A stretch of DNA of 64,000 bases, from NCBI GenBank assembly GCA_028282785.1, contig JANQHE010000070.1, forward strand, positions 1 through 64,000, in the 5' to 3' direction. The notes below the pieces were generated by a model. The model saw only the letters and a list, made by a program, of their open reading frames with translations. It made no database searches and had not been told where the DNA came from. This document shows positions 53,830 through 62,966 of the stretch, in pieces (positions within the stretch are counted from its first letter, which is position 1; every line of letters starts with the position of its first letter). The position numbers and the translations under genes were made by a program. Source of the stretch: Bacteroidales bacterium. GTDB lineage: Bacteria > Bacteroidota > Bacteroidia > Bacteroidales > UBA12077.

Positions 53830-54258
53830 ATGATTATCGCAGTAGATTTTGATGGAACTATAGTAGAGCATGAATATCCTAAAATAGGTAAGCCCAAGCT
53901 GTTTGCCTTTGAAACTATGAAAGCATTGCAGGAGAAAGGTCATCAATTAATTTTGTGGACATATCGATCAGGAGATGAATTAAAAGAAGCAGTGGAATTT
54001 TGCAGGAAAAATGGGATAGAATTTTATGCTGTCAATAAAAACTATCCTGAAGAAGTTTATGATGAATCAATGAGCCGAAAAATAATGGCAGATGTTTACA
54101 TCGATGATAGAAACATTGGAGGCTTTTTAGGTTGGAGTGAAATATGGAAGCTGTTAAATCCTGATATTTATTCCGATAATGTTAAAAAACAAATAAAAGT
54201 TTTTACTGCTCGAAGAGGATCATTTTTGAAAAGAAATAAAAAGAAAAAAAATAATTAG
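53830..54258 (+). CDS. Small HAD-superfamily hydrolase-like protein
   Basis: A 142-residue protein with motif I of the HAD fold (MIIAVDFDGTIVEHEYP; D6 and D8), motif II-like T in ILWTYRSGDELKEAV and a C-terminal acidic motif VYIDDRNIGG. It matches a small Bacteroidota family similar to BT0820-like proteins. Probably a phosphatase on a small substrate. A glutaminyl cyclase gene begins one base after its stop. Confidence 0.75.
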   Translation: MIIAVDFDGTIVEHEYPKIGKPKLFAFETMKALQEKGHQLILWTYRSGDELKEAVEFCRKNGIEFYAVNKNYPEEVYDESMSRKIMADVYIDDRNIGGFLGWSEIWKLLNPDIYSDNVKKQIKVFTARRGSFLKRNKKKKNN

Positions 54259-54259
54259 C

Positions 54260-55354
54260 ATGAGTAAATTCAACTTTTTAATAATTGCTTTATCTCTATT
54301 ACAATTTTCTTGTTCTCAGCAAGAGAGAAGTTCAAAGCAAGAAGTAAAACCTCAAGCCCAAAATACAGTTAAACGAGTTTCAGTAATAAAAATTGATTCT
54401 CCTAAAGCAGGCGAAATGTTTACAATTGGTGATGAAATTGATATTCAACTTTCATTAAAAGAATCAGATATTAATATTGATTCATTGATAGTTGAAACAA
54501 AAGGAAAAAAAGCAGGACTATCACCGGATAATTTAAATTTTACCTGGCAAACAAAACATTTAAATACAGGAACTAATCAGTTAAAAGTATTTGCATATTC
54601 AGATGGAAATAAAGTGGATAGCTATTATTTAAAATTAAGATTTAAATCAGATATTAAACCTGAACTCTATGAATGTAAAATTGTAAATACTTATCCACAT
54701 GATAAAAAGGCTTACACGCAGGGACTATTTTTTGATAATGGGATTATGTACGAAGGAACTGGCCAAAATGGACAATCTTCACTAAGGAAAGTAGACTATA
54801 AAACAGGAAAGTTACTTGCTAAGTTGAGTTTAGAGGAAAAATATTTTGGAGAAGGAATTACGGCATTTAATGATAAAATAATACAACTTACCTGGAGATC
54901 TAAAACTGGTTTTGTTTATGATAAGAATTCATTTAAATTAATAACTACTCTAAAATATGCTACAGAAGGTTGGGGAATAACAACCGATGGACAAAAACTT
55001 ATTATGAGTGATGGTACGCAAACAATTCATTTTCTTGACCCGCAATATTTCAATAAAATTGGACAAATTGAGGTATATGATCAGGACGGACCGGTTGATA
55101 GCATAAATGAACTTGAATATATTGATGGAATAGTGTATGCTAATATCTGGCAATCAGAATATATAATTGCATTTGATCCTGAAACGGGAAAGGTTTTAAA
55201 ACGCATAGATTGTAGAAAAATAGTTCCAAATGGTTATCAGGGAGAGCAAGATAATGTTTTAAATGGCATTGCATTTGATAAAGAAAATGAACGATACTTT
55301 ATAACTGGTAAGCGCTGGCCAAGTTTATTCGAGGTTAAATTTGTAAAAATGTAA
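54260..55354 (+). CDS. Glutaminyl-peptide cyclotransferase (glutamine cyclotransferase)
   Basis: A 364-residue exported lipoprotein (IIALSLLQFSCSQQ) with a beta-sandwich N-terminal segment and a beta-propeller cyclotransferase domain from about residue 130 (NTYPHDKKAYTQGLFFDNGI, YEGTGQNGQSSLRKVD, GEGITAF-, NELEYIDGIVYANIW, LNGIAFDKE-). Such enzymes convert N-terminal Gln to pyroglutamate. T9SS-exported Bacteroidota proteins often carry N-terminal pyroglutamate after signal peptidase cleavage at AQ, as seen in several signal peptides here. ATG 54260 follows the HAD stop by one base. Confidence 0.85.
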   Translation: MSKFNFLIIALSLLQFSCSQQERSSKQEVKPQAQNTVKRVSVIKIDSPKAGEMFTIGDEIDIQLSLKESDINIDSLIVETKGKKAGLSPDNLNFTWQTKHLNTGTNQLKVFAYSDGNKVDSYYLKLRFKSDIKPELYECKIVNTYPHDKKAYTQGLFFDNGIMYEGTGQNGQSSLRKVDYKTGKLLAKLSLEEKYFGEGITAFNDKIIQLTWRSKTGFVYDKNSFKLITTLKYATEGWGITTDGQKLIMSDGTQTIHFLDPQYFNKIGQIEVYDQDGPVDSINELEYIDGIVYANIWQSEYIIAFDPETGKVLKRIDCRKIVPNGYQGEQDNVLNGIAFDKENERYFITGKRWPSLFEVKFVKM

Positions 55355-55752
55355 TACCATGATACGGATCATTATAGCAATAATGCTTCTGGGACATGGT
55401 TTAGCACATATTTCGGTTTTTTAGTTTCATAGATAAAAATATTGATAAATCCTGGATATTTCCAAAGAATATTTTAATTAAAAGGGTGGTAGGAATTTGG
55501 TTATTAGTTTTAATTTGTTTTTTTAACAGCAGGTTTAAGTATCTTTTTGCATTTTTATGATTGGAATGTACTAACTAATGCAGGAGCATTTTATTTATAT
55601 GTATAATAATACCTTGTTAGAATGTTGTGCTATTAAAAACAAAACTTGGATTAATACTTAATATATTTTTGCTGCTTTATTTCTTTAACTTTTTTAATCC
55701 GACTTTTTAAAAAAGGCCATCCCTGCATTAACAGGAATGACTTTAATTTATT
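55355..55752. other. 398-base gap holding a decayed gene
   Basis: Most of this stretch is a broken membrane-protein gene (described separately, 55359-55605). The remaining 150 bases are AT-rich; near 55709 a fragment resembles dispersed sequences elsewhere (GGCCATCCCTGC). No intact gene seen. Confidence 0.5.
55359..55605 (+). pseudogene. Decayed small membrane protein
   Basis: ATG 55359 opens MIRIIIAIMLLGHGLAHISV and stops after 21 codons. The reading then continues in other frames: DKNIDKSWIFPKNILIKRVV, GIWLLVLICFF, then TAGLSIFLHFYDWNVLTNAG and a stop. The pieces fit one hydrophobic protein broken by at least two frameshifts. The GHGLAH start is typical of small Bacteroidota membrane proteins, whose function is unknown. 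Confidence 0.6.
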
Positions 55753-57063
55753 CTAATCTAAATCGATATTTGCATCGTAAGCTTTAAATTTTATGGCGCA
55801 TTTGGGATTTTCGCTTGTAGCTCCTTCAAATGAATGCTTGTTGCTTTCTTTTATATGAAGGTCTTTTACTTTAATTCTGTCTTTTGGGAAATCTATATCT
55901 CCATAGGTAGTTTCAAAATCCAAACTAAACTCAAGATTTGAAGATAAGGGTAGATTTATTGTTCCATATCTGAAATCACCATAAAATTTCTCAAAACTTG
56001 ATTCAACCGCTCCTACGTTAAGGTCCAGTTCATAAGCACTTGGCACTTCAATAGATTTGGTAATTTTTTGGAAACTTACATTATCATATTTAGATTCCTG
56101 GATTGAGAATTCACCAACTGTAGCAGCATATATTTTAGCTTCGTATAAATTGTTACATTTAAATACATCAACGTTTTGAGCTCTAAATTTGGAATATTTT
56201 GAAGTATATTCAACCTTTTTAACATTTAGCACTTCAATGTCTGTTTCATATACATCTATTGTAATAAGATCAACATTACTGGCTATGTTGATATTGGAAT
56301 ACTTAGCTTGCCCGGTTATTCCCTGCTTAAGGTTTTGAAATTCAAACTCATCTTCGTACGAATTAATAGCTAACTTTCCTACATTCTCAAATTTATATTC
56401 GGAGTATTTCGTATTAGCAATGATTTCATTAATTTCTTTGGCTTCAATTTCACACTCATATACATCAAACCTGGCTTTTTCTCCTTTACCCAATTCAGCG
56501 GAACTATACTTCATATCGAAATCACCCTTGTTAAAGCTTACCAATGTAAGGTCAACCTCATACAAATCAAAATCAACATTTCCCTTTAAAGTAGCAATAT
56601 CAATATTATTATATTTACTTTTCAGATCAAAATTGATACTTTCCGGAATCCATAAAGTGTATTTAACTTTGTATTTATCAATTCGAATTGTTTTACCACT
56701 TACTAAGGTAATTTTCTTGAAAGGTCCAATAATTATGGTATTCTTTGCCAAATCAGTTTCTATTTTTAATGAATTAGGTGTACTTGAAACTTCCGGATTT
56801 TTAAATACTTCAATTAATTTTTCCTGGTCATCGGGATCTCCGCCACTAATAATAATTTCGCCCATTATTTTAACTTCACCTTTGTTCCAGGTATTTACCT
56901 TTAGGTCCGTGTCATAGCAAGAAAAGTTAAAATTACCTGTAGAACTTATTTTATAAATTTTTTCAAAAGATTCTTTTCGTTCTTGTGCAATGTTTGTATT
57001 TATTATTACTACAACTAAAATTGAAGTTAAAAGAACCTTATATATTTGTTTTGTTGTTTTCAT
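55753..57063 (-). CDS. Exported DUF4097-like repetitive beta protein
   Basis: A 436-residue exported protein: a signal peptide (TKQIYKVLLTSILVVVIINT), then a DUF4097-like adhesin domain with two alternating repeat motifs about 40 residues apart: KYS-type (FDMKYSSAELG, NTKYSEYKFENVG, AKYSNINIA, SKYSKFRAQ) and DVYE-type (DVYECEIEA, NSYEDEFEF, DVYETDIEV, NLYEAKIYA). It fits a right-handed beta-solenoid in the periplasm or on the surface. It is the third gene of a sigma/anti-sigma operon and overlaps the anti-sigma-like gene by 26 bases, which suggests a sensor or effector of that regulator. Confidence 0.7.
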   Translation of the reverse strand: MKTTKQIYKVLLTSILVVVIINTNIAQERKESFEKIYKISSTGNFNFSCYDTDLKVNTWNKGEVKIMGEIIISGGDPDDQEKLIEVFKNPEVSSTPNSLKIETDLAKNTIIIGPFKKITLVSGKTIRIDKYKVKYTLWIPESINFDLKSKYNNIDIATLKGNVDFDLYEVDLTLVSFNKGDFDMKYSSAELGKGEKARFDVYECEIEAKEINEIIANTKYSEYKFENVGKLAINSYEDEFEFQNLKQGITGQAKYSNINIASNVDLITIDVYETDIEVLNVKKVEYTSKYSKFRAQNVDVFKCNNLYEAKIYAATVGEFSIQESKYDNVSFQKITKSIEVPSAYELDLNVGAVESSFEKFYGDFRYGTINLPLSSNLEFSLDFETTYGDIDFPKDRIKVKDLHIKESNKHSFEGATSENPKCAIKFKAYDANIDLD

Positions 57064-57562
57064 ATTTCTGATTTTTTTCTATTTCGTTTAACATTCTGTC
57101 TAAAAGTTTAATTTTTTTTTGATAAAGATCCATCAACGAGTTTAGTAATTTGGGATTTGGACCATGTTTAGAGAGATCTTTCGAGTATTTATTTATAAGT
57201 GTATCAATATACTCAAGATCCCTAAAATTTGATGTTAGAAGTTCTTCATCATAATTTGTTGCGGCTAAAACCTGATAGTAAGTTTTAATTTGATTTTGGA
57301 ATTGAGCTTCCTGTTTTGCAAGATCTGGATCGATTTTTGCCAAAATCAACCGTTGATTATTACGTAAAAAAATAACTTGATAAGTTGTAACTGATAAAGT
57401 AATTAATACGATAACTGCAGCTGCAATTTTTAAAATCAAAAATCGTTTTTGTCTCGGTTTTTTATTTAAGGAATGAGAAATCCCGGTCCATAAATAATCC
57501 TCGTCAGGCATTTCAACATCGAGCTGATTTCTGTTTTTACGTATAAACTCTTCAATATTCAT
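57038..57562 (-). CDS. Anti-sigma factor-like membrane protein
   Basis: A 174-residue protein with one predicted membrane helix (ILKIAAAVIVLITLSVTTYQ at about 43-62), a short N-terminal cytoplasmic part and a helical periplasmic part. Its start overlaps the ECF sigma factor gene by 11 bases and its end overlaps the next gene by 26 bases, the usual layout for a sigma/anti-sigma pair. No zinc-binding anti-sigma motif (HxxxCxxC) is seen, so it is called from context. Confidence 0.65.
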   Translation of the reverse strand: MNIEEFIRKNRNQLDVEMPDEDYLWTGISHSLNKKPRQKRFLILKIAAAVIVLITLSVTTYQVIFLRNNQRLILAKIDPDLAKQEAQFQNQIKTYYQVLAATNYDEELLTSNFRDLEYIDTLINKYSKDLSKHGPNPKLLNSLMDLYQKKIKLLDRMLNEIEKNQKYENNKTNI

Positions 57563-58103
57563 AACGAATCTCCTTTTTTAATTTCTCACGTAATAATTTT
57601 TTAGCACGCAGATACTGAGATTTTGATGTTGATTCTGTTATTTTCAAGATTTCAGCAATTTCTTTGTGTCTATAACCTTCTAATAAATAAAGGTTGAGAA
57701 CAACCCTTGCCTTTTCGGGCAGAGATTTAATGGATTCATGAACAAGCTTTGGATCAACTTGAGGAAGGGTTTCTTCACTTTCATTACTCGGAATTTGAAT
57801 ATTCTCTATTTCAAGAAAATTTTGCTTTTTCTTTCTTAAGAATGTAATGGATAGATTAATAACTATTCGTTTTAACCATGATCCAAACGAAGATTCTCCT
57901 CTAAATGAATCCAAATTGTTAAAAGCTTTAACAAACGATTCTTGTATAATATCTTCTGCATCGTATTGGTTCGAAACCATTCTAATACATGTATTATACA
58001 TAGCTTGTACATATAATTTATACAGCCTGTACATCGACTGTTGGTCACCTTTACGTGCACCATTAATTAATTTAGCATGCGTTTCTAGATTCTTTTCGCC
58101 CAA
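57552..58103 (-). CDS. ECF-type RNA polymerase sigma factor
   Basis: A 183-residue sigma-70 family regulator: region 2 (YKLYVQAMYNTCIRMVSNQY, DAEDIIQESFVKAFNNLDSF) and region 4 (LPEKARVVLNLYLLEGYRHK, EIAEILKITESTSKSQYLRA). It directs RNA polymerase to an extracytoplasmic stress or surface regulon. Overlaps the anti-sigma-like gene by 11 bases; a third exported protein follows. Confidence 0.88.
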   Translation of the reverse strand: MGEKNLETHAKLINGARKGDQQSMYRLYKLYVQAMYNTCIRMVSNQYDAEDIIQESFVKAFNNLDSFRGESSFGSWLKRIVINLSITFLRKKKQNFLEIENIQIPSNESEETLPQVDPKLVHESIKSLPEKARVVLNLYLLEGYRHKEIAEILKITESTSKSQYLRAKKLLREKLKKEIRYEY

Positions 58104-58193
58104 ATCCTTTTTTCTTTATAGACTAAACGAAATTTAAAAAGATGGAAAAATTTTTAAATTTTCATTCAAAATTTGAAAATAAATACCAAGCTG

Positions 58194-58209
58194 CTTGCCA
58201 GCAGGCAAG
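58194..58209. repeat. Isolated GC-rich palindrome
   Basis: CTTGCCAGCAGGCAAG, a perfect 6-bp stem with a 4-base loop, in AT-rich DNA upstream of the sigma factor gene. Its composition is like that of the insertion inside rsfS. Confidence 0.4.
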
Positions 58210-58298
58210 AATACAAATAGCAAATTACAATTAAGGATTGATAATTTGAGAATTGGAACTTATTTGTTATTTGAGTTTTGATATTTGGAATTTATACA

Positions 58299-59036
58299 TT
58301 ACATTTTTTTAATTCTTACCTCAATTTCTTTTTCATCCTTAAGTAGTTCTAATAGCTGTGAAGTATCTGTTTTACCGTAATGGTAAGGGTATAATACCTC
58401 AGGTTTAAATTCTTTTGCAGCATCAGCTACCATTTCCGGGGTCATAGTATATGGTAAATTCATTGGTAAAAATGCAACATTAATATTTTCCAGTGATTTT
58501 ATTTCCGGTATATTTTCCGTATCACCGGCAACCAATACTTTTTTATCTCCGAAAGTAATAACATACCCGTTTCCTTCTCCTTTAGGATGAAATGGATTTC
58601 CGTTTTCTCTTTTATGCTTAATATTATAAGCAGGTATGGCTTCAATTTCCAATTGATTAATATTTAAAATGTCACCATTGTTCATTACAATAATATCAGA
58701 TAAATTCTCGCTCATTTCCTGACATTTTTTAGTAAGAATGATTTTTGTATTTTCTTTTTTAAGTAATGCAATGGCATTTAAATCCAAATGATCTCCGTGA
58801 TGGTGTGTAATCAAAATTAGATCCGCATCAGGATAGTTTTCATAATCACCCATTCTGGTCACAGGATCTACATGAATTACCTTTCCATCAAATTCAAAAA
58901 ATATTGAACCATGTTTAACAAAATGAATGGATAAATCTCCCTTGTTTGTTTCAAATATATCTGTTTGTAGGTCTTGTGCAAATGTTATAACAGCAAATAA
59001 TATAGAAGTTAGGACTAATGGAATTATTTTTTTCAT
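58299..59036 (-). CDS. Exported metallo-beta-lactamase fold hydrolase
   Basis: A 245-residue exported protein (signal KIIPLVLTSILFAVITFAQ) of the metallo-beta-lactamase superfamily: HHHGDH metal motif (ILITHHHGDHLDLN), a second histidine region VAGDTENIP, and HYGKTD near the end. It resembles UlaG-type lactonases or other small-molecule hydrolases. The active-site ligands are present. Substrate unknown; monocistronic on the minus strand. Confidence 0.8.
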   Translation of the reverse strand: MKKIIPLVLTSILFAVITFAQDLQTDIFETNKGDLSIHFVKHGSIFFEFDGKVIHVDPVTRMGDYENYPDADLILITHHHGDHLDLNAIALLKKENTKIILTKKCQEMSENLSDIIVMNNGDILNINQLEIEAIPAYNIKHKRENGNPFHPKGEGNGYVITFGDKKVLVAGDTENIPEIKSLENINVAFLPMNLPYTMTPEMVADAAKEFKPEVLYPYHYGKTDTSQLLELLKDEKEIEVRIKKM

Positions 59037-59103
59037 GATATCATCTTTTGATTAGAGATTAAATTTACTGAATATATAATGGAGTATCAATACATATAAA
59101 AGA

Positions 59104-59136
59104 AAACATCCGAGTTATAATTTAGTTCGGATGTTT
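59104..59136 (-). terminator. Intrinsic terminator of the DUF5916 gene
   Basis: A perfect 10-bp stem (AAACATCCGA with TCGGATGTTT, 59104-59113 and 59127-59136) followed on the minus strand by a T-rich tract. It lies about 29 bases past the DUF5916 stop. Confidence 0.8.
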
Positions 59137-59164
59137 ATATGATAATTTTAAAGACTTTAATATT

Positions 59165-61804
59165 CTAACTAGCGATTCTAAATGAAAGTTTTACTAATAA
59201 TACATTATATGGGTGTAAGTTAAATAAAGTGTCGAAATCATCTTTAAATGAAAAATTACCAGTACTTTCACTTCCTGTTTTACTTTGTGTCCAAACAAGA
59301 TATAATAATGATCCGGGACGATATTCCCATCGAACTACAAGATTAGACCTAAACTGTTTAAAATTGAAATCGTATTCTTCATCAAGGTAGTCTTGAAAAG
59401 TATCACCATCTTCCGGATAACTTGACCAGGAAACATCTGTGCTATATCTATCTGTATAATTATCAGCTTTAGGATTAATAACATATTTTGGATCGGAATA
59501 ATCTCCTGCACTTACAAATGGTGATCCATAAAACTGTATGGTTAAATCCGGTGTTATAGTATAATCAATACGTACGGTTAAGTCTGTTGTAACTCGATTT
59601 ATTTGAGCAAAAATATATCTTTCCTCATCGTTATATTCTTCAGAATCTACATATTGCATTTCATTCCAAGAAAATGAAATATCTGGCAGAAATGAAATTC
59701 TTAGCGCGTCAAAAGGCCTGTAAATTACATCAATTCCATACCAGTTGCTGTTTTGTGATTTATCAAATCCGTTATAAATACCAGCATTACCATAAAATTG
59801 AACTTTTTTTCTTCCGTCTGTTCCAAAATTCATACCTAAATTCCAACCTCCGGGTACCTTAATTGAAGGACCTCCGCGTAAAGTAGTATTAGATGTAGCT
59901 TCACCTTCAATATTACCCCAACTGCCAAAAGACCAATGATTTTTAAATTCCATCCAGGTGTTTGCACTAACTCCGTAATAAGAATTATTTAATCCAAAAT
60001 CCCAATTGCTCCATTGATCAGCACCAATATTTATACTCCTAAAAATACCGAATGGTTCTGTCCATCTATATCCGGCATAAATTACCTGAAGAATTGCATC
60101 AGACTTTTGCTGATACCCTACATCATTTAGTTCAAAGCCAGGGGAGTGCCATGTAACCCAAGATCCCCATCTAAATCCTCTATTGGCCAGTTTACTGAAC
60201 TGTATAAGCCCTGATGTTCCGGTCAAACTTGTTCTGGTTGAATCATACGTGGTGTAGTCATTATCTGGTCGTTGGAAGTATCTCCTGGATGACCTTTGTT
60301 GTGTTATAATTGCAGTAGAATCTCCTTTAATATGACTCATAGCATATTTAAGTGTTAATGCATATTTTTTATCCTTAAAATATTGGATTAGGTCAATTCC
60401 TCCGGTATATGCATCGGTATTTAGATAATTTAAATGATCATCATTAATAAAGCGATTTGTTGATGTGATCATTCCCCCGATAATGGTATTATTATCATTA
60501 AAGTCCTTTTGAATTCTACCTACAAAATAGTTTGTAAGCGGTTCAACAGTTTCTTCGATTTCATTTACTTCATCTGTATCTTCATCGTAACGCATTACTT
60601 TTGCTTTTTCTTCTGCAGTAATACTTTCAATAATCCCAATAGATAAACCGTTTTTTGTTTTACCCGTAAGTTTTAATGCTCCAAGAATAGTTGTATTATC
60701 CGGGATATCGGCATATTCTTCCAAATCACTGTCGATATCCGGATCATAGTCTGGAGCACGTCCGATTCTACGTGAATAAAATAAATTGTTTCTCCAGAAT
60801 GGCCCTCCTCTTGAAACTCTGAAATCAGTAATATTTCTGTTTTCAATAAAGAATGGTCTTTTTTCTTGAAAATATGTCTCAAAAGCTGTCAGGTTGACTT
60901 CTGACGGATCAGCTTCAACTTGTCCGAAATCAGGATTTATTGTAAAATCTAATGTAAAGTCATTCGTAATACCAAGTTTACCATCTACTCCAAATCCAAT
61001 AGTATTATCGGTACCATCCTCTTTGTAAGGGTTACCCTCTTCTTTTTCGTAATATTCTTTTTTAGCAACTATATATGGAGAAATTTCTGCTTGTCTTTTA
61101 GGTTTAATATTTTTAATACCATGAAGTTCACCAAAATGTCGAACATAGCCAGACTCGTCCTTAGAAAAGTATGCCCAATGCGATCTTTCTTCCTCTCTAA
61201 ATATTCGTCTTGTCACCTGAAATCCCCAGATTTGCTGTACTTTATTATTACTAAATCTTAATTGTGTATAAGGGATTTTCATTTCAGCAATCCAGCCTTC
61301 TTTGTCGATACTTGTTTTTAATTCCCAAATCGGGTCCCATGTAGAATCCCAATTGTTACCATCATTAGAAACAGCTTCGTCGCCCTTTACGCCGGAAACA
61401 GATCCGGTAAAAGAAAAAGCAGTACGTTTGTCAAAATAGCTATCGATGTTTACTTCTACCCAATCACCATCAAAGCCATCTCTTCTTGACATTCGTTTTA
61501 CTATTTTATCCGGCTCAGTATCGTAAGCACGAATTAAAATATATAGATTGTTATCATCATATAATATTTTAAATGCAGTTTTTTGAGATGGATCCGCACC
61601 ATCATTCGGATCTTTTTGGGTAAAATCACCTGACCATTCTACAATGTCCCAAGTTCCTTCATCAATTAGTCCGTCAATTCTGGGCGGACCATTTTGAATT
61701 CTTTTTGTGGTATATATTCTTTTTTGTTTTGTATTTTCTTGAGCTACTGTAAAAAAACTCAAAAAGAATAAAAATACAATTATAAAAAATTGTTTATATC
61801 TCAT
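59165..61804 (-). CDS. DUF5916 family outer-membrane protein with CBM9-like domain
   Basis: An 879-residue exported protein: signal peptide (FFIIVFLFFLSFFTVAQ), an N-terminal CBM9-like domain (about 30-230; PPRIDGLIDEGTWDIVEWSG, ILYDDNNLYILIRAYDTEPD) and a DUF5916 body with long aromatic-rich strands (YYEKEEGNPYKEDGTDNTIGF, WNNLFYSRRIGRAP-type) that look like an outer-membrane barrel. The family is widespread in Bacteroidota and lacks a known function. The Trp/Tyr-rich strands suggest carbohydrate or hydrophobic ligand binding. Monocistronic. Confidence 0.75.
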   Translation of the reverse strand: MRYKQFFIIVFLFFLSFFTVAQENTKQKRIYTTKRIQNGPPRIDGLIDEGTWDIVEWSGDFTQKDPNDGADPSQKTAFKILYDDNNLYILIRAYDTEPDKIVKRMSRRDGFDGDWVEVNIDSYFDKRTAFSFTGSVSGVKGDEAVSNDGNNWDSTWDPIWELKTSIDKEGWIAEMKIPYTQLRFSNNKVQQIWGFQVTRRIFREEERSHWAYFSKDESGYVRHFGELHGIKNIKPKRQAEISPYIVAKKEYYEKEEGNPYKEDGTDNTIGFGVDGKLGITNDFTLDFTINPDFGQVEADPSEVNLTAFETYFQEKRPFFIENRNITDFRVSRGGPFWRNNLFYSRRIGRAPDYDPDIDSDLEEYADIPDNTTILGALKLTGKTKNGLSIGIIESITAEEKAKVMRYDEDTDEVNEIEETVEPLTNYFVGRIQKDFNDNNTIIGGMITSTNRFINDDHLNYLNTDAYTGGIDLIQYFKDKKYALTLKYAMSHIKGDSTAIITQQRSSRRYFQRPDNDYTTYDSTRTSLTGTSGLIQFSKLANRGFRWGSWVTWHSPGFELNDVGYQQKSDAILQVIYAGYRWTEPFGIFRSINIGADQWSNWDFGLNNSYYGVSANTWMEFKNHWSFGSWGNIEGEATSNTTLRGGPSIKVPGGWNLGMNFGTDGRKKVQFYGNAGIYNGFDKSQNSNWYGIDVIYRPFDALRISFLPDISFSWNEMQYVDSEEYNDEERYIFAQINRVTTDLTVRIDYTITPDLTIQFYGSPFVSAGDYSDPKYVINPKADNYTDRYSTDVSWSSYPEDGDTFQDYLDEEYDFNFKQFRSNLVVRWEYRPGSLLYLVWTQSKTGSESTGNFSFKDDFDTLFNLHPYNVLLVKLSFRIAS

Positions 61805-62045
61805 GGTTGAAAGTTAAATAGGTTCGTTAATTCCATGTAAGGACGAAAACATTTATGAAATGTTGTTTACGTACTAATAAAAAATCCATTAACGGTATTT
61901 TTGAGTTCGAAACATTTAAAACAAACCCAATGCCAGTGTATGTAACTGTCTTTAAATCTGAATTTTTAATTGTTTGTGGATAGGTAAGTGTTTCTTAAAA
62001 AATGTTCAAAAATGAACTAATGTGTACGATTGTGCACGGTATCTT

Positions 62046-62621
62046 TTATAATAATTTCTTTCCTATTTTATAAGCATCTCCGACTTTTTTTCCGATTTTC
62101 CGATATTCTCTTAAGCCTGAAACATAAATCAATGGATTCACAGCTTCTATGTTAACCGATCCCGCTTTTTGTACATCATTTAATTTATCAGTATCAACGT
62201 GAGTTTCTACAATTTCACCTACAAAATGATTTGTTGTACCAAAAACACCGGAATCTGTTAATTTACACTCAAAGTTTACCGGACATTCTTTAATTATTGG
62301 TGACTCGATAATGGTTGAAGGCAATTTGGTTAAGCCCGATTTTTCAAATTTTTCTATATTCTTTCCTGAAGTTATTCCGCAAAAATCACTTTCTTCAATA
62401 ATGTCGATGGATGCAATGTTAACAGTGAAGTTTTTATTTGTTTTGATCAACTCACTCGAAAATCCTCTTGTACCTACGGAAATTCCTAAAGTTGGAGGAC
62501 TGCCCGTAAGCATACTTATCCAGGCTATAGTTACAATGTTCGCTTTTTCCATATCTCCACACACAATTAATACGGTAGGTAAAGGAAATAGTAACCTTTG
62601 AGGTCCAAATGTTGATTTCAT
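62046..62621 (-). CDS. Flavin reductase-like FMN-binding protein
   Basis: A 191-residue FMN-binding split-barrel protein of the flavin reductase family (LLFPLPTVLIVCGDMEKANI, VTIAWISMLTGSPPTLGISV, FTVNIASIDIIEESDFCGIT, NHFVGEIVETHVD). It reduces flavins or acts as an FMN-dependent oxidoreductase; the partner is unknown. Cytoplasmic. Confidence 0.85.
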   Translation of the reverse strand: MKSTFGPQRLLFPLPTVLIVCGDMEKANIVTIAWISMLTGSPPTLGISVGTRGFSSELIKTNKNFTVNIASIDIIEESDFCGITSGKNIEKFEKSGLTKLPSTIIESPIIKECPVNFECKLTDSGVFGTTNHFVGEIVETHVDTDKLNDVQKAGSVNIEAVNPLIYVSGLREYRKIGKKVGDAYKIGKKLL

Positions 62622-62966
62622 AATAAACTAATTTATAAATTAGATTTTAAAGATAACAAGAAAATTAATTTGAAGCTTTAATATTATGAAGAAGAAAAGA
62701 TTGTATGCTGAGAATATTTTAACTATTTATGAACCTAAAATTTCCTTGAGAAGGAAATTACATACAATCTTTTCAAAAATTGAAATTAGATAATACATTG
62801 TTGTTTAAAAAATTATTTCAACGAATTGGCTTAAAATAATTATATAAACCGCATTATTATAAATGATAGGTTCTTGTTTGCTAATTTTTATATTAGAAAG
62901 GATATTATATTCTAAAGAAATGTGTTGGTAGGTTTTATAATGTTGTTTGTGTTTCGTTAGAACGTA
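62622..62966. other. 345-base gap between hydF and flavin reductase with an inverted repeat
   Basis: It contains a 14-bp perfect inverted repeat (62694-62774) with an inner 7-bp hairpin, and a 35-codon open frame running through it. The rest is AT-rich, with no other gene seen. Confidence 0.5.
62694..62774. repeat. 14-bp perfect inverted repeat enclosing a hairpin
   Basis: GAAAAGATTGTATG at 62694-62707 and CATACAATCTTTTC at 62761-62774 are exact reverse complements; inside is a perfect hairpin, TTTCCTTGAGAAGGAAA. It could be a terminator for hydF or a structured RNA. Confidence 0.6.

Noticed and set aside
56420..56917. 165-codon plus-strand frame
   Set aside because: Antisense to the DUF4097-like gene, with no features of its own.
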